Source: Deltaproteobacteria bacterium (lineage in GTDB: Bacteria > Myxococcota_A > Polyangia > Polyangiales > Ga0077539). Taken from it: a DNA stretch of 44,666 bases. Numbering within the stretch: position 1 is the first letter of the stretch; every line of letters starts with the position of its first letter. Under the pieces are notes generated by a model. That model did no database searches. It was given only the letters and a program-made list of their open reading frames with translations, and was not told the origin of the DNA. The position numbers and the translations under genes are program-made. Where the stretch lies: the NCBI GenBank assembly GCA_016218725.1, contig JACRDB010000116.1:1-44666 (forward strand). Direction: 5' to 3'. This document shows positions 22,235 through 31,089 of this stretch, piece by piece.

Positions 22235-22939
22235 TCAGTAGATCGGCAGCCCGAAGGTCAGGGGGCGGGTCATCATCACCGGCGTCTCCGTGCTGTAGCG
22301 CCGCTCCTCGCGCCGGGGGCCCTCCTCCACGGTGAGGGTGACCCGCACCCGCAGCGGGAGCCGCCCCGGCTGCCCGGTGCCCGACTGCGTGTCCCAGGTG
22401 TCCGACCAGCGGTCCGCGGGCTCGTCCCAGTACGCCACCTCGAAGGCCTTCACGTCCGTCATCAAGACGTCCACTACGCCGCCGCGGAGCGGGTCCGCGT
22501 CGATCCTCGGGGACTCCCGGCGCAGGAGGTCCAGCACCCGGCGGCCGTCGGGCGTGGGGCCCCGGCGCTCCTCCACGCGGTAGCCCACCTCGCAGGCGTC
22601 CCCCTCGTGGGTGCCGCTGCGCAGCCGCCGGTGCGTGAAGGTGGTCATGTCGAGGCTCGCCTGGCCCAGGCTCGCGGCGCCCTTGAACACCGTCTGCGCC
22701 GCCGCGAGCTGCGTGTTCTGGTTGGTGTGCAGCGACAGGAACGCCGCCCGCAGGTCCCGGGTGATCCGCGCCAGCGCCACCCTCGCCTGGTGGTCGTGCT
22801 CCTGGCGGGTGGTGAGCCGCTCCCGCATCTTCGCGGTCTGGTCAAAGGACGCGTAGATCATCGTCCCGATCATGGCCAGGATGGTGACCGACACGAGCAC
22901 CTCCAGGAGCGTCACGCCCCGCTTCGCCCTCGCGCTCAC
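22235..22939 (-). CDS. gspJ: Type II secretion minor pseudopilin GspJ
   Basis: A 234-residue pseudopilin with the prepilin peptidase site RG|VTLLEVLVSVTILAMIG (Glu at +5). The periplasmic body (ARITRDLRAAFLSLHT; AFEVAYWDEPADRWSDTWD; LPLRVRVTLTV) matches GspJ. GTG 22939 overlaps the gspI stop as GTGA. Confidence 0.9.
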   Translation of the reverse strand: MSARAKRGVTLLEVLVSVTILAMIGTMIYASFDQTAKMRERLTTRQEHDHQARVALARITRDLRAAFLSLHTNQNTQLAAAQTVFKGAASLGQASLDMTTFTHRRLRSGTHEGDACEVGYRVEERRGPTPDGRRVLDLLRRESPRIDADPLRGGVVDVLMTDVKAFEVAYWDEPADRWSDTWDTQSGTGQPGRLPLRVRVTLTVEEGPRREERRYSTETPVMMTRPLTFGLPIY

Positions 22940-23784
22940 GGCAGGATCCTCGGGAGGTTCACGCCGCCCCCGCCGCCGCCGAGGCCCGTGCCCCCGCCCG
23001 GCAGCACCCCCTGCCCCGTCGGGGTGGTCTGCACGTTGGGCGCCAGCGGCGAGCGCGCCGCGTCCTGGAGCGAGAGCGTCTGCCCGGGGTTGGTGACGTA
23101 CTCCACCACCCGGAAGCTCCTCTCGGCGCTCCCCTCGCGCCAGCGGACGGTCACCGTCAGGCGCCGGATGGCGCCCTCCATCATGGGCTTGATGCTCGGG
23201 TACACCGTGGTCATCAGGGCCGAGGCCATCTCCCGAGGGTTCGGCGCCCCGGCCCCGGAGAGGCTGCCGGAGCCTCCCGGCGAGCCCCCGGAGGAGCCCC
23301 CGGGCCCGCTGGACATCATCCCCATGGCGCCCGCGAGGGCCCCGAAGGGGTTGCTCACCCCGCCGTCGCCGCCCACCGGGAGCCCCGGCGCGCCGAAGGA
23401 GCTCCCCTGGGCGCTCCCGGCGGCTCTGCCCAGGAGCGCGTCCCCGGCGGCGGTCTCCACCTCCGGCGGCGCCGGCAGCTCGATCTTCTCCACCTCGGCG
23501 TCACAGGTGACCCCGTCCGTGCAGCAGGGCTCCGGGCCGCTCTCGGGCGGGTCCTCCAGGGTTTTGTCCTCGTCCGGGAGCTGGTTCTTTAGGAGCCAGG
23601 CGTCGATCTCCACGAGCCGGCAGCGGGCCATGAGCGTCGCCTGGGTCAGCCTCCGCGCGCGCGCCACGTTGCGCGCCGCCCCGACGTTGGAGCCGAACAC
23701 CGTGGCCATGGCCATCGCCAGGATCGCGATGGCGATCATCACCTCGATGAGGGAGAAGCCCCCGCGGGGCGCGGGCCTACTCAC
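22936..23784 (-). CDS. gspI: Type II secretion minor pseudopilin GspI with large insertion
   Basis: A 282-residue minor pseudopilin; typical GspI proteins are about 120-130. The prepilin site GG|FSLIEVMIAIAILAMAMATVFG and the following GARNVARARRLTQATLMARCRL are canonical, and the conserved C-terminal half resumes near residue 185 (YPSIKPMMEGAIRRLTVTVRWREG...RVVEYV). Residues about 70-180 are an insertion with a Cys cluster (CCTDGVTC, C87, C88, C94) and a Gly/Ser-rich stretch; residues 240-282 add a second Gly-rich tail. GTG 23784 overlaps gspH by 8 nt. Assembled at the pseudopilus tip with GspJ/K. Confidence 0.87.
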   Translation of the reverse strand: MSRPAPRGGFSLIEVMIAIAILAMAMATVFGSNVGAARNVARARRLTQATLMARCRLVEIDAWLLKNQLPDEDKTLEDPPESGPEPCCTDGVTCDAEVEKIELPAPPEVETAAGDALLGRAAGSAQGSSFGAPGLPVGGDGGVSNPFGALAGAMGMMSSGPGGSSGGSPGGSGSLSGAGAPNPREMASALMTTVYPSIKPMMEGAIRRLTVTVRWREGSAERSFRVVEYVTNPGQTLSLQDAARSPLAPNVQTTPTGQGVLPGGGTGLGGGGGGVNLPRILP

Positions 23785-24493
23785 GGTGCACCACCCCGGG
23801 GTCCCGCACCTCGTCCTCGTCGTCGGCGCCGCGGTCGTCCGCGGGCGGCGGCTCCACCTCGTGGTCGAAGATCTCGGCCCGACCGTTCAACGGGTGGAGC
23901 ACCACGGAGAAGATGGCCCCGTCGGCGCCGCGGAGCTGGGCCACGGCGCGCTCGGCCACGCCGCCGGAGAAGAAGTACACGTACCCACGGCCCTCCTCCC
24001 GGGGCTCCGCCTCGTGGGGGGTGTACAGCCGGTGGAAGGCCACGTCCCGCTCGACCCTCCGGGGCGCGTAGCGCGCGCCGCCGTAGCGGCTGTTGGTGAT
24101 GCGGTTGAACTCCGCCCGGGGCGCCCTCGGACGCGCCTGGAGCGTGCGCTCCGCGTCGGCCTCGGCCTCGGCCTCCAGGTCCTGGGCCGTGCGCCCGGGC
24201 CGGAGCGGGTCCGGGTGGTCCAGCACGTGGGCGTCCTCGGTGTCCTCCAGCCACACCTCGCTGGTGTTGAAATCCAGCACCACCCGCGTCGCCCGCCCGG
24301 TGGTCAGCGCGTGCACGTACCCCACCCGGAAGGCCGACGCCAGGTGCGCCGCGCCCGCCTTGAGCCTCCCCCGACGCACGGCCCCGAAGCCCACCAGCGC
24401 CGACGCGCTGAAGAGCGCCAGGAGCACGATCACGACCATGATCTCCATGAGCGTGAAGCCCCCCGTAGGGCGCTGTCGGGCGGTGTACGGCAA
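23777..24493 (-). CDS. gspH: Type II secretion minor pseudopilin GspH
   Basis: A 238-residue pseudopilin. The prepilin site is TGG|FTLMEIMVVIVLLALFS, followed by AAHLASAFRVGYVHALTTGRATRVVLDF, typical of GspH. It is longer than usual because of a Glu/Ala/Arg-rich segment (TAQDLEAEAEADAERTLQ) and an acidic C-terminus. The start appears to be TTG 24493 with AGGAG 11 nt upstream; no ATG or GTG lies between it and the cleavage motif. It starts 14 nt after gspG. Confidence 0.87.
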   Translation of the reverse strand: MPYTARQRPTGGFTLMEIMVVIVLLALFSASALVGFGAVRRGRLKAGAAHLASAFRVGYVHALTTGRATRVVLDFNTSEVWLEDTEDAHVLDHPDPLRPGRTAQDLEAEAEADAERTLQARPRAPRAEFNRITNSRYGGARYAPRRVERDVAFHRLYTPHEAEPREEGRGYVYFFSGGVAERAVAQLRGADGAIFSVVLHPLNGRAEIFDHEVEPPPADDRGADDEDEVRDPGVVHRE

Positions 24494-24507
24494 GGTGCGT
24501 GTTTCTC

Positions 24508-24918
24508 CTACCGGCTGCGGTTGTCTGGCAGGTCGTCCTCGGTGCCCTCGCGGCCGTCGGGGCCGTTGGAGCGGACGGAGACATCACCGTTCTCGCAGGC
24601 GATCTGGAAGTCGTGGTCCCAGGGGTCCTTGGTGCGCTGGCGGCGGTCGAGCACGCCGTCCCGCACGAGCTGCTCCACGGTGGGGCAGCTCCCGGGGTGG
24701 TCCTGCTGCCAGAGCTGCACCGCGTGGTCGATGGCCCGGCACCCGCTCTTGGCGTCCTCGACGCGGGCCTTCTTGGCCTGGTTGAACACGGCGATGCCCA
24801 CGGCGCTGGCGATCAGGCCCATGATCACCACCACGATCATGATCTCCACCAGGGTCATGCCCCGCTGGGCCCTGGCGAGGGCCCTTGCTCGTCTCGTCGC
24901 GCGCTTCGGTGTCTTCAT
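24508..24918 (-). CDS. gspG: Type II secretion major pseudopilin GspG
   Basis: A 136-residue major pseudopilin, the main subunit of the periplasmic pseudopilus. It has a 20-residue basic leader and the cleavage site RG|MTLVEIMIVVVIMGLIASA, then KSGCRAIDHAVQLWQQDHPGSCPTVEQLV, PWDHDFQIACENGDVSVRSNGPDG (the GspG calcium-site region). ATG 24918 lies 4 nt after the stop of the GspG-like gene. Confidence 0.92.
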   Translation of the reverse strand: MKTPKRATRRARALARAQRGMTLVEIMIVVVIMGLIASAVGIAVFNQAKKARVEDAKSGCRAIDHAVQLWQQDHPGSCPTVEQLVRDGVLDRRQRTKDPWDHDFQIACENGDVSVRSNGPDGREGTEDDLPDNRSR

Positions 24919-24922
24919 GGCT

Positions 24923-25354
24923 TCATTCCAGTTGGCTGAGGTCCTGGAAGGTCCCGCTGGACCCTCCGGAGGTGACGTCCGCGGTGTGGGGGTGGCGGCG
25001 CCCGGGGCAGGTGACCCGGAAGGCCCGACCCCAGCCGTCGGCCCGAGCTTCGGTGAGGTAGCGCCGCACGCCCCCGAGGGTCTCCGGCGGGTGCGCGAGC
25101 TCCTCCAGGCCCGTCGGGCAGCGCCCGTGGTCCGCCCGGAACGCGGCCACCGCGTCCTGGATGCTCCAGCTCGCCGCCCGCGTGGCGAAGGTCCGGCGGC
25201 GGTGCGACGCCACGGCCCCGAGGCCCAGGAGCACCAGCCCCGCCGCCCCGCCCAGGAGGAGGCTCCGCAGGCGCGCCCGGTTGAGCGCGCGGCGCCACGC
25301 GGAGCGGCGCTCCCACGCGAAGAACACCGTGCGCTCGTAGGGCCCGCGGCTCAC
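24923..25354 (-). CDS. GspG-like T2SS protein lacking a prepilin signal
   Basis: A 143-residue protein between gspF and gspG. It has a basic cytoplasmic N-terminus, one transmembrane helix (LLLGGAAGLVLLGLGAVA, about 33-50), then a periplasmic segment (SIQDAVAAFRADHGRCPTGLEELAHPP...WGRAFRVTCPGR) that parallels the GspG body (VQLWQQDHPGSCPTVEQLV...PWDHDFQIAC). It lacks the G|FTLxE cleavage and methylation motif, so it should stay as an uncleaved bitopic membrane protein. GTG 25354 overlaps the gspF stop as GTGA. This looks like a GspG paralog that lost processing, perhaps a secreton-specific adaptor. Homology is by eye; function unknown. Confidence 0.75.
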   Translation of the reverse strand: MSRGPYERTVFFAWERRSAWRRALNRARLRSLLLGGAAGLVLLGLGAVASHRRRTFATRAASWSIQDAVAAFRADHGRCPTGLEELAHPPETLGGVRRYLTEARADGWGRAFRVTCPGRRHPHTADVTSGGSSGTFQDLSQLE

Positions 25355-26652
25355 TGGGCGAACTCGTTGAGCTGGAGGAGGGGCATCAGGATCGCGAAGG
25401 CGATGCCGCCCGAGGAGCCGCCCATCAGCACGATCATCATGGGCTCCAGGAGCGAGGTGAGCACCGCCACGCGGCCCTCGATGGCGTTGTCGTAGGAGCT
25501 GGCGATGGCCTCCAGCATGGCCTCCAGCTCGCCGCTCTTCTCGCCGATGGCGATCATGTGGGTGACCAGGGGGGGGAACTTCCCGGAGCGCTTGAGCGGC
25601 TCGGCGATGCTCTCGCCCTCCTTGATGGACGTGGTGGCCTCGACGATGACGGCCTCCAGCACGCGGTTCCCGAGGACGTTCTTCACGATGTCCATGGCCC
25701 GCAGGAGCGGCACCCCGGAGGCCAGGAGCGTGGCCAGCGTGCGGGTGAAGCGGCTCACGGCCACCATCCGCGTGAGCTCGCCGAAGACCGGCAGCTGGAG
25801 CTGGAGCCCGTCCCACTTGAAGGCCCCCTCGGGGGTGGCCTTCCACCGGAAGAAGCCGTACCCGAGGCCCCCGAGGGCCCCCAGCACCAGCCACCAGAAG
25901 CGCCCCAGGAAGCGCGACGTGGAGATGAGGAGCGACGTGTACCACGGCAGGGCCTGTTGAAAATCCTCGAAGATGGCGCTCACCTTGGGCACCACCACCA
26001 CCATCATCACCCAGAGGATCCCGAGGCCGAAGACGGCCATGAAGCCCGGGTACGCCAGGGCCCCCACGACCTTGTTCCGGAGCTTGACCTGGCCCTCCAT
26101 GAAGTCCGCCAGGCGCAGGAGCACCGCCTCCAGCGTGCCGCTGGCCTCCCCCGCCGACACCATGCTCACGAAGAGCGACGGGAAGAACCTCGGGTGCTCC
26201 GCGAGCGCCGTGGCGAAGGCGATGCCCTCGTTCACCTTGGCCTTCACCGCCGTGAAGGCCTCGCGCAGGTCCTCGTCGTCGATCTGTTCGATCAGGGCGT
26301 TCAGGCTGTCCACCAGCGGGATCCCGGCCTTGACCAGCGTGGCGAGCTGCCGCGTGGAGAGCGCCACCTGCGCCCCGGGGCTCGACGCCAGCCGCCGGAG
26401 GCCCTTGAAGGCCCGCACCACCAGCGGCCCCAGCGTGCCGAAGGCCCCGCCCCCGGCGGCGACCACCGCGCCATTGCCATTGCCGTTGCCGTTCCGGGCG
26501 CCCTTCTTGCCCTCCGCCAGGGGCGTGGCCTGATCGAGGAAGACCCCCTGGCGCCGCAGGGCCTGGCGCACGCCCTTCAGGTCCTCGGCGTCCACCGTGC
26601 CCCGCACGGTGCGCCCTCGGTCATCCATCCCGGTGTAGGCAAAGTGCGCCAT
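25351..26652 (-). CDS. gspF: Type II secretion inner-membrane platform protein GspF
   Basis: A 433-residue polytopic platform protein with two T2SSF domains: first LSTRQLATLVKAGIPLVDSLNALIEQ to VSAGEASGTLEAVLLRLADFME, second VSRFTRTLATLLASGVPLLRAMDIV to MIAIGEKSGELEAMLEAIASSYD, separated by transmembrane helices. An Asn/Gly linker (NGNGNGNG, about 54-61) after the N-terminal helical domain is encoded by hexanucleotide repeats. ATG 26652 follows gspE by 4 nt. Confidence 0.95.
   Translation of the reverse strand: MAHFAYTGMDDRGRTVRGTVDAEDLKGVRQALRRQGVFLDQATPLAEGKKGARNGNGNGNGAVVAAGGGAFGTLGPLVVRAFKGLRRLASSPGAQVALSTRQLATLVKAGIPLVDSLNALIEQIDDEDLREAFTAVKAKVNEGIAFATALAEHPRFFPSLFVSMVSAGEASGTLEAVLLRLADFMEGQVKLRNKVVGALAYPGFMAVFGLGILWVMMVVVVPKVSAIFEDFQQALPWYTSLLISTSRFLGRFWWLVLGALGGLGYGFFRWKATPEGAFKWDGLQLQLPVFGELTRMVAVSRFTRTLATLLASGVPLLRAMDIVKNVLGNRVLEAVIVEATTSIKEGESIAEPLKRSGKFPPLVTHMIAIGEKSGELEAMLEAIASSYDNAIEGRVAVLTSLLEPMMIVLMGGSSGGIAFAILMPLLQLNEFAQ
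26470..26493. repeat. Hexanucleotide tandem repeat in gspF
   Basis: Four consecutive 6-bp units, GCCATT GCCATT GCCGTT GCCGTT, encode the Asn-Gly run of the GspF linker on the minus strand. Length changes by slippage would be in-frame and add or remove Asn-Gly pairs. Confidence 0.8.
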
Positions 26653-26656
26653 TTCC

Positions 26657-28441
26657 CTACAGTTCCCCCTGGTTGGCGGCGAGGACCTCTTCGATGGTGG
26701 TGTAGCCCTCGAGGACCTTTCGGGCGCCGTCGTCCACCAGGGTGTCCATGCCCTCTTCGATGGCGGCGCGGCGGATGGTGGGGCTGTCGGCGTTCTTGAG
26801 CACCAGGGCGCGGACCGCGTCGGTCACCAGGAGGAGCTCATAGATCCCGGTGCGCCCGCGGTAGCCGGTCATCTGGCACTCGGAGCAGCCGCCGGGCTTG
26901 TACAGGGTGATGGCCCGGCCCTCGACCACGCGCCGGGCCACCTGGGCGGCGGTGGAGCCCCCGAAGGCGCTGCGCCCGTAGCGGTTCTCCTCCCGGGCGA
27001 AGCGCCCGGCGAGGCGCTGGCTGTCCAGGCCCACGCGCGCCAGGTCCACCTCCCGCGGGGTGTAGGGGACCTTGCACAGGGGGCACAGGATCCGCACCAG
27101 GCGCTGGGCCAGGATGGCCAGGAGCGACGAGGTCAGGTGGAAGTTCTCCACGCCCATCTCCGCGAGGCGCGTGACGGCCCCGGCGGCGTCGTTGGTGTGG
27201 ATGGTGGAGAGCACCAGGTGCCCCGTCAGGGACGCGTGCACGGCGATCTCCGCGGTCTCCTTGTCGCGGATCTCGCCCACCATGATCACGTCCGGGTCCT
27301 GGCGGAGGAACGCCCGCAGGCACGACGCGAAGGTGAGGCCGATCTTGGGGTTCACCTGCATCTGCGAGAGCCCCGTGATGTCGTACTCGATCGGGTCCTC
27401 GGCCGTCAGGATGTTGATGTCCGCGCTGTTGATCTTGTTGAGGGCCGCGTAGAGCGTGGTGGTCTTGCCGCTCCCGGTGGGGCCCGTCACCAACAAGATC
27501 CCCTCGGGCCGCTGGATGAGGTCGTTCAGGATCGCGAGCCGGTCCGGGGCGAAGCCCAGGTCGGTCATCTCCAGCATCACGTTGGACTTGTTCAGGATGC
27601 GCATCACCACGCGCTCGCCGGCGCCCTGGCCCACGGGGATGGTGCTCACCCGGATGTCAATCTCCTTGGGGCCGATCTTGAACGCGATGCGCCCGTCCTG
27701 CGGCAGGCGCTTCTCGGCGATGTTGAGCCCGGACATGATCTTGATCCGGGCCACGATGCTGGGCAGGAGGTTCTTCGGCGCGAAGCGCACCGGCGAGAGC
27801 CTGCCGTCGATGCGGTAGCGCACCACCACCTGGCCCCCGTCGGGCTGGATGTGAATGTCGCTGGCCCGCTCCTTGTCGGCCTCGACGAAGAGCGAGTTCA
27901 CCCACCGGATGATCTGCGCGTCCTCGTCGCTCTCCAGGAGGTCCGTGCGCTCGTCCGCGTTGCCGGTGGCCTCGCTCTTGAGCTCGTTGGTCCGGGCGAT
28001 CTCCGCCTGGATGCGGTTGATCGCGTCGGCCACCGCCGTGGCCGTGGACGCCACGCTCTCGACCTCGCGGCCGAGGAGCATGCGAAGGTCGTCCGTGGCG
28101 TAGGTGTCAAAGGGGTTGGCCACGGCCACCAGGAGCCCGCCGGAGGCGAGCTCCCGCACGGGGATCACCTGGCGCTGCCGGGCGAAGCTGAAGTCAAAGC
28201 CCTGATCCCGCAGGAGGCCCACGGGCAGCTCGGTGATGGGCGGCAGCGGGTCCGCGAAGTCCATCCCGAGGTCCTGGGCCACGGCCTGCGAGAGCCTGGC
28301 CTCGTCCATGCCCTGGCGCACGAGCACGTCCACCAGGCCCTGGCGGTCCCGCTCCGCGGCGGCCAGGGCCTCCTCCAGGCGGTCCGTGGGGACCAGGGCC
28401 CGGCGGCGGAAGAGCTCGGCCAGGTAGCGCGCGCTGCTCAC
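26657..28441 (-). CDS. gspE: Type II secretion ATPase GspE
   Basis: A 594-residue secretion ATPase. The N-terminal MshEN/N1E region (residues 1-150) is followed by the N2E domain, then Walker A GPTGSGKTTTLYAAL (about 319-333), Walker B DPDVIMVGEIRDKETAEIA, and the His box LSTIHTNDAAGAVTRL. A tetracysteine zinc site is present (CPLC near residue 453 and CSEC near 522), which identifies GspE rather than a generic PilB. The GTG start at 28441 overlaps the gspD stop (GTGA). Confidence 0.95.
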   Translation of the reverse strand: MSSARYLAELFRRRALVPTDRLEEALAAAERDRQGLVDVLVRQGMDEARLSQAVAQDLGMDFADPLPPITELPVGLLRDQGFDFSFARQRQVIPVRELASGGLLVAVANPFDTYATDDLRMLLGREVESVASTATAVADAINRIQAEIARTNELKSEATGNADERTDLLESDEDAQIIRWVNSLFVEADKERASDIHIQPDGGQVVVRYRIDGRLSPVRFAPKNLLPSIVARIKIMSGLNIAEKRLPQDGRIAFKIGPKEIDIRVSTIPVGQGAGERVVMRILNKSNVMLEMTDLGFAPDRLAILNDLIQRPEGILLVTGPTGSGKTTTLYAALNKINSADINILTAEDPIEYDITGLSQMQVNPKIGLTFASCLRAFLRQDPDVIMVGEIRDKETAEIAVHASLTGHLVLSTIHTNDAAGAVTRLAEMGVENFHLTSSLLAILAQRLVRILCPLCKVPYTPREVDLARVGLDSQRLAGRFAREENRYGRSAFGGSTAAQVARRVVEGRAITLYKPGGCSECQMTGYRGRTGIYELLLVTDAVRALVLKNADSPTIRRAAIEEGMDTLVDDGARKVLEGYTTIEEVLAANQGEL

Positions 28442-31089
28442 GGCGGTACCGGGATGCCCACCGGGACGACGGGCAGGGCGACCGGGGGCGTGGTCGGGGC
28501 CGGCGCCGCGAAGCCCCCGGAGGGGAGCCCCTGCGGCGTGGCGAAGGTGGGCGACGGGATCCCGGGCGCCGCGGGCCCCGCGCTCGGCGCCACGGTCACG
28601 GGCCGGCGCTCCATCGGGAGGTCTATGCTCTCCGAGGGCGTGTGCGGCGGCGGGGGCCTCGGGCGGCTGGTGGCCTCGAACTCGGCGCGGGTGCGCAGCT
28701 CCCGGAGTGACTGCCGGATCTCCTCGACGAGGCCGTTGGTGCGGGTGTAGTCCGTCGGGGGCTCGTAGTCCCGGCCGGTGAACACCATGTACCGGTCCAG
28801 GAACTCCTGGCGCTCGCGCATCTTGCGCTCGAAGATGCGCCGCAGGTCGCTCTGGTCGCGGATCACGTGGGGCGTGAGCACCAGGAGGAGGTTGGAGTGC
28901 TGCGTGGTGCGGCTCGTGCGCCGGAAGAGCGCCCCGAGCACGGGGATGTCCCCGAGGATCGGGATGCGGTCGTCGCTCTCGCGGTCCACGTTGCGGGTGA
29001 GCCCGCCGATGACGATGGTGTTCTGGTCCTGGACCACCACCGTGGTCTTGGCCGTGCGGCGATTGATGGTCACCGCCCCCAGCGCCCCGCCGCCGCCGCC
29101 GCCCTCGGCCACCTCGGAGATCTCCTCGTCGATCTCCATGCGGATCTCGCCGGAGTCGTTGATGTGCGGCACGATGTGGATCTTGGTGCCCACGTCGCTC
29201 CTGGGCGCGGCGAAGCCGCCGCCGAGGCCCCCGAGGGCGCCGAGGGCGCCGAGGCCCTGGACGCCGGCGCTCCCTGCGAGGCCCGCGAGGCTCCCGAGGC
29301 CGCCGCCGAGGTTGGTCTGCAGGGGCACGTTGGCGCCCACGTTGATGTCCGCCGGGGAGTTGTCCGTGGCGATGATGTGCGGCGTGCTGAGCACGTTGAC
29401 GTTCCCGGTGGTGGCCAGGGCGTTCAGCGTGACCCCGAAGGCGGGGATCTGCAGGCTCACGCCGGGGATGAGGTTGGTCTGCGAGGTGAGGTTCGGGCCC
29501 CGCACCCCGAGGGCCAGGCCCGAGAGGCTGTCCTGCGAGAACGAGATCGACCGCAGGGGGTTCAGGCCCCCGAGGACGATCCCGTCGGCGCCGTTGTTCC
29601 CGAGGTCCGTCCCGCCGTGGAAGTTCAGCCCGAAGGAGAGGATGTTCGAGTCGCCGATGTCCATCACCACGGCCTCCAGGAAGACCTGGCGCCGGGGGCG
29701 GTCGAGCTCGTCGATCACGCGCCGCACGGCGGCGTAGTCCCGCGGGCTGGAGGTGACCACCAGGGCGTTCGAGGACTTGTCCGCGGTGATGCGCACGGGC
29801 CCCTCGAAGACGGCGTTGGTGCCCCGGGCGCCGGCGGCCCCCTGGGCCCCCGCCTGGCGCCCCCCGCCGGTGACGTTGTTGAGCAGCGTGGACATCTCCT
29901 CGGCGTCGCCGTGCTGGAGCCGGTGGACGCGCACCTGGCCCTCGCCCTGGATGGAGATGTCCAGCCGGCGCAGGAGCTCCAGCACCCGGAGGTACATCCG
30001 CTGCGTGGCGATGATCACCAGGGAGTTGGACCGGTCGTCGGCCAGGATGCGGGTGAGCCGCAGGTCGCTCTGGGGGGCGCCCCCGGGGCGCGCGCCGGCG
30101 CCGGCGGGGGCGCCGAGGATCTCGTTGAGGCGCGTGGTGAGCTCGCTGGCCAGGCCGTAGTGCACGGGCTCGACCCAGATCTGCTCGCCCACGCCGGGGA
30201 CGTCGATCTCGCCGAGGATCTGCATCATGCGGCGTATGTTGGCGGCGTTGTCCGTGATGATCAGCGTGCTGGTGGAGGCGTACGGGGTGATGTCCCCGTC
30301 GCGGGACTTGAAGTGCCCGAGCACGCTCGCGGCGTCCTCCGTGGAGATGCTCCGGAGGCGCACGATGCGGGTGACGTAGCGGTCGTCCGAGGGGGCGCCC
30401 TCGCCGGCGCCGTAGGTGGGCAGCACCTGCGTGGCGGCGCCGGCGGTCTCGATGATCTTGTGGTAGCGCCCGCTGGGCACCACGGTCATCCCGTTGACCT
30501 CGAGGACCGAGAGGAAGGCCTGGTAGGCCTCCCCCGCGGTGACCTTGGTGGGCGAGTAGATCGTGGTCTTGATGCTCCGGACCTTGCCCGGGATGATGAA
30601 CCTCCGGCCGGTGATGTTCCCGATGGCCCGCACCAGGTCCGGCAGGTCCGCGTCCTGGAGGTTGAAGGTGATGCGCGCCCCGGGCGGCAGCGGGCGGAAC
30701 TCCAGGCCCCCGTCGTCGAACTCGTGGATGGAGGTGCCCCCGCCCGCGGTGCCGAGGGACGTGATCGCCGGGGGGTTGGTGACGTGCTGCCCCGGCGGCG
30801 GGGGCACCACCGGGGTCCCTGGCGTGGTCCCCGGGGGGGTGCCCGGCGGGGTGCCCGGCGGGGTGCCCACGGGCACGCCCACGGCGACGCCCGGCGGGAG
30901 ACCAGCGGGCGTGTTGGGGGGTCGCTGCCCCGGCGCCGGGCGCTGGCCCGGGCGCTGCGTGGGCGCCGTGGGCCGTGGTCTGGCGGGGTTGGGCTGCGCC
31001 AGGGCGAGCCCGTGGAGGCACAGGAGGGCGGCCAGGAGGCCGAGGAGCGAGAGCGGGCGGGGTCGGTAGGGCATCGGGTTCGGGGTCAC
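28438..31089 (-). CDS. gspD: Type II secretion outer-membrane secretin GspD
   Basis: An 883-residue secretin. The signal peptide is PYRPRPLSLLGLLAALLCLHGLALA|Q. An unusual Pro/Gly/Thr-rich extension of about 70 residues precedes the N0 domain (ARITFNLQDADLPDLVRAIGNI). N1-N3 repeats follow (for example VTRIVRLRSISTEDAASVLGHF and VRVHRLQHGDAEEMSTLLNNV). The secretin core has QVFLEAVVMDIG, TPHIIATDNSPADINVGANVPLQTN, GTKIHIVPHINDSGEIRMEIDEEISEV and VVVQDQNTIVIGGLTRN, and the C-terminus has ILGDIPVLGALFRRTSRTTQHSNLLLVLTPHVI. The GTG start at 31089 overlaps the gspC stop; ATG 31074 is an alternative. The last ~140 residues form a Pro-rich tail. Confidence 0.95.
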   Translation of the reverse strand: MTPNPMPYRPRPLSLLGLLAALLCLHGLALAQPNPARPRPTAPTQRPGQRPAPGQRPPNTPAGLPPGVAVGVPVGTPPGTPPGTPPGTTPGTPVVPPPPGQHVTNPPAITSLGTAGGGTSIHEFDDGGLEFRPLPPGARITFNLQDADLPDLVRAIGNITGRRFIIPGKVRSIKTTIYSPTKVTAGEAYQAFLSVLEVNGMTVVPSGRYHKIIETAGAATQVLPTYGAGEGAPSDDRYVTRIVRLRSISTEDAASVLGHFKSRDGDITPYASTSTLIITDNAANIRRMMQILGEIDVPGVGEQIWVEPVHYGLASELTTRLNEILGAPAGAGARPGGAPQSDLRLTRILADDRSNSLVIIATQRMYLRVLELLRRLDISIQGEGQVRVHRLQHGDAEEMSTLLNNVTGGGRQAGAQGAAGARGTNAVFEGPVRITADKSSNALVVTSSPRDYAAVRRVIDELDRPRRQVFLEAVVMDIGDSNILSFGLNFHGGTDLGNNGADGIVLGGLNPLRSISFSQDSLSGLALGVRGPNLTSQTNLIPGVSLQIPAFGVTLNALATTGNVNVLSTPHIIATDNSPADINVGANVPLQTNLGGGLGSLAGLAGSAGVQGLGALGALGGLGGGFAAPRSDVGTKIHIVPHINDSGEIRMEIDEEISEVAEGGGGGGALGAVTINRRTAKTTVVVQDQNTIVIGGLTRNVDRESDDRIPILGDIPVLGALFRRTSRTTQHSNLLLVLTPHVIRDQSDLRRIFERKMRERQEFLDRYMVFTGRDYEPPTDYTRTNGLVEEIRQSLRELRTRAEFEATSRPRPPPPHTPSESIDLPMERRPVTVAPSAGPAAPGIPSPTFATPQGLPSGGFAAPAPTTPPVALPVVPVGIPVPP
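30839..30868. repeat. 12-bp tandem repeat in gspD N-terminal extension
   Basis: Two and a half copies of GTGCCCGGCGGG encode part of the Pro-Gly-Thr-Pro extension of the secretin on the minus strand. In-frame repeat-number change would vary the linker length. Confidence 0.75.

Noticed and set aside
22607..25495. 962-residue plus-strand open frame across gspF-J
   Set aside because: Antisense to five genes with intact T2SS motifs; composition is low-complexity and no domain is recognisable.
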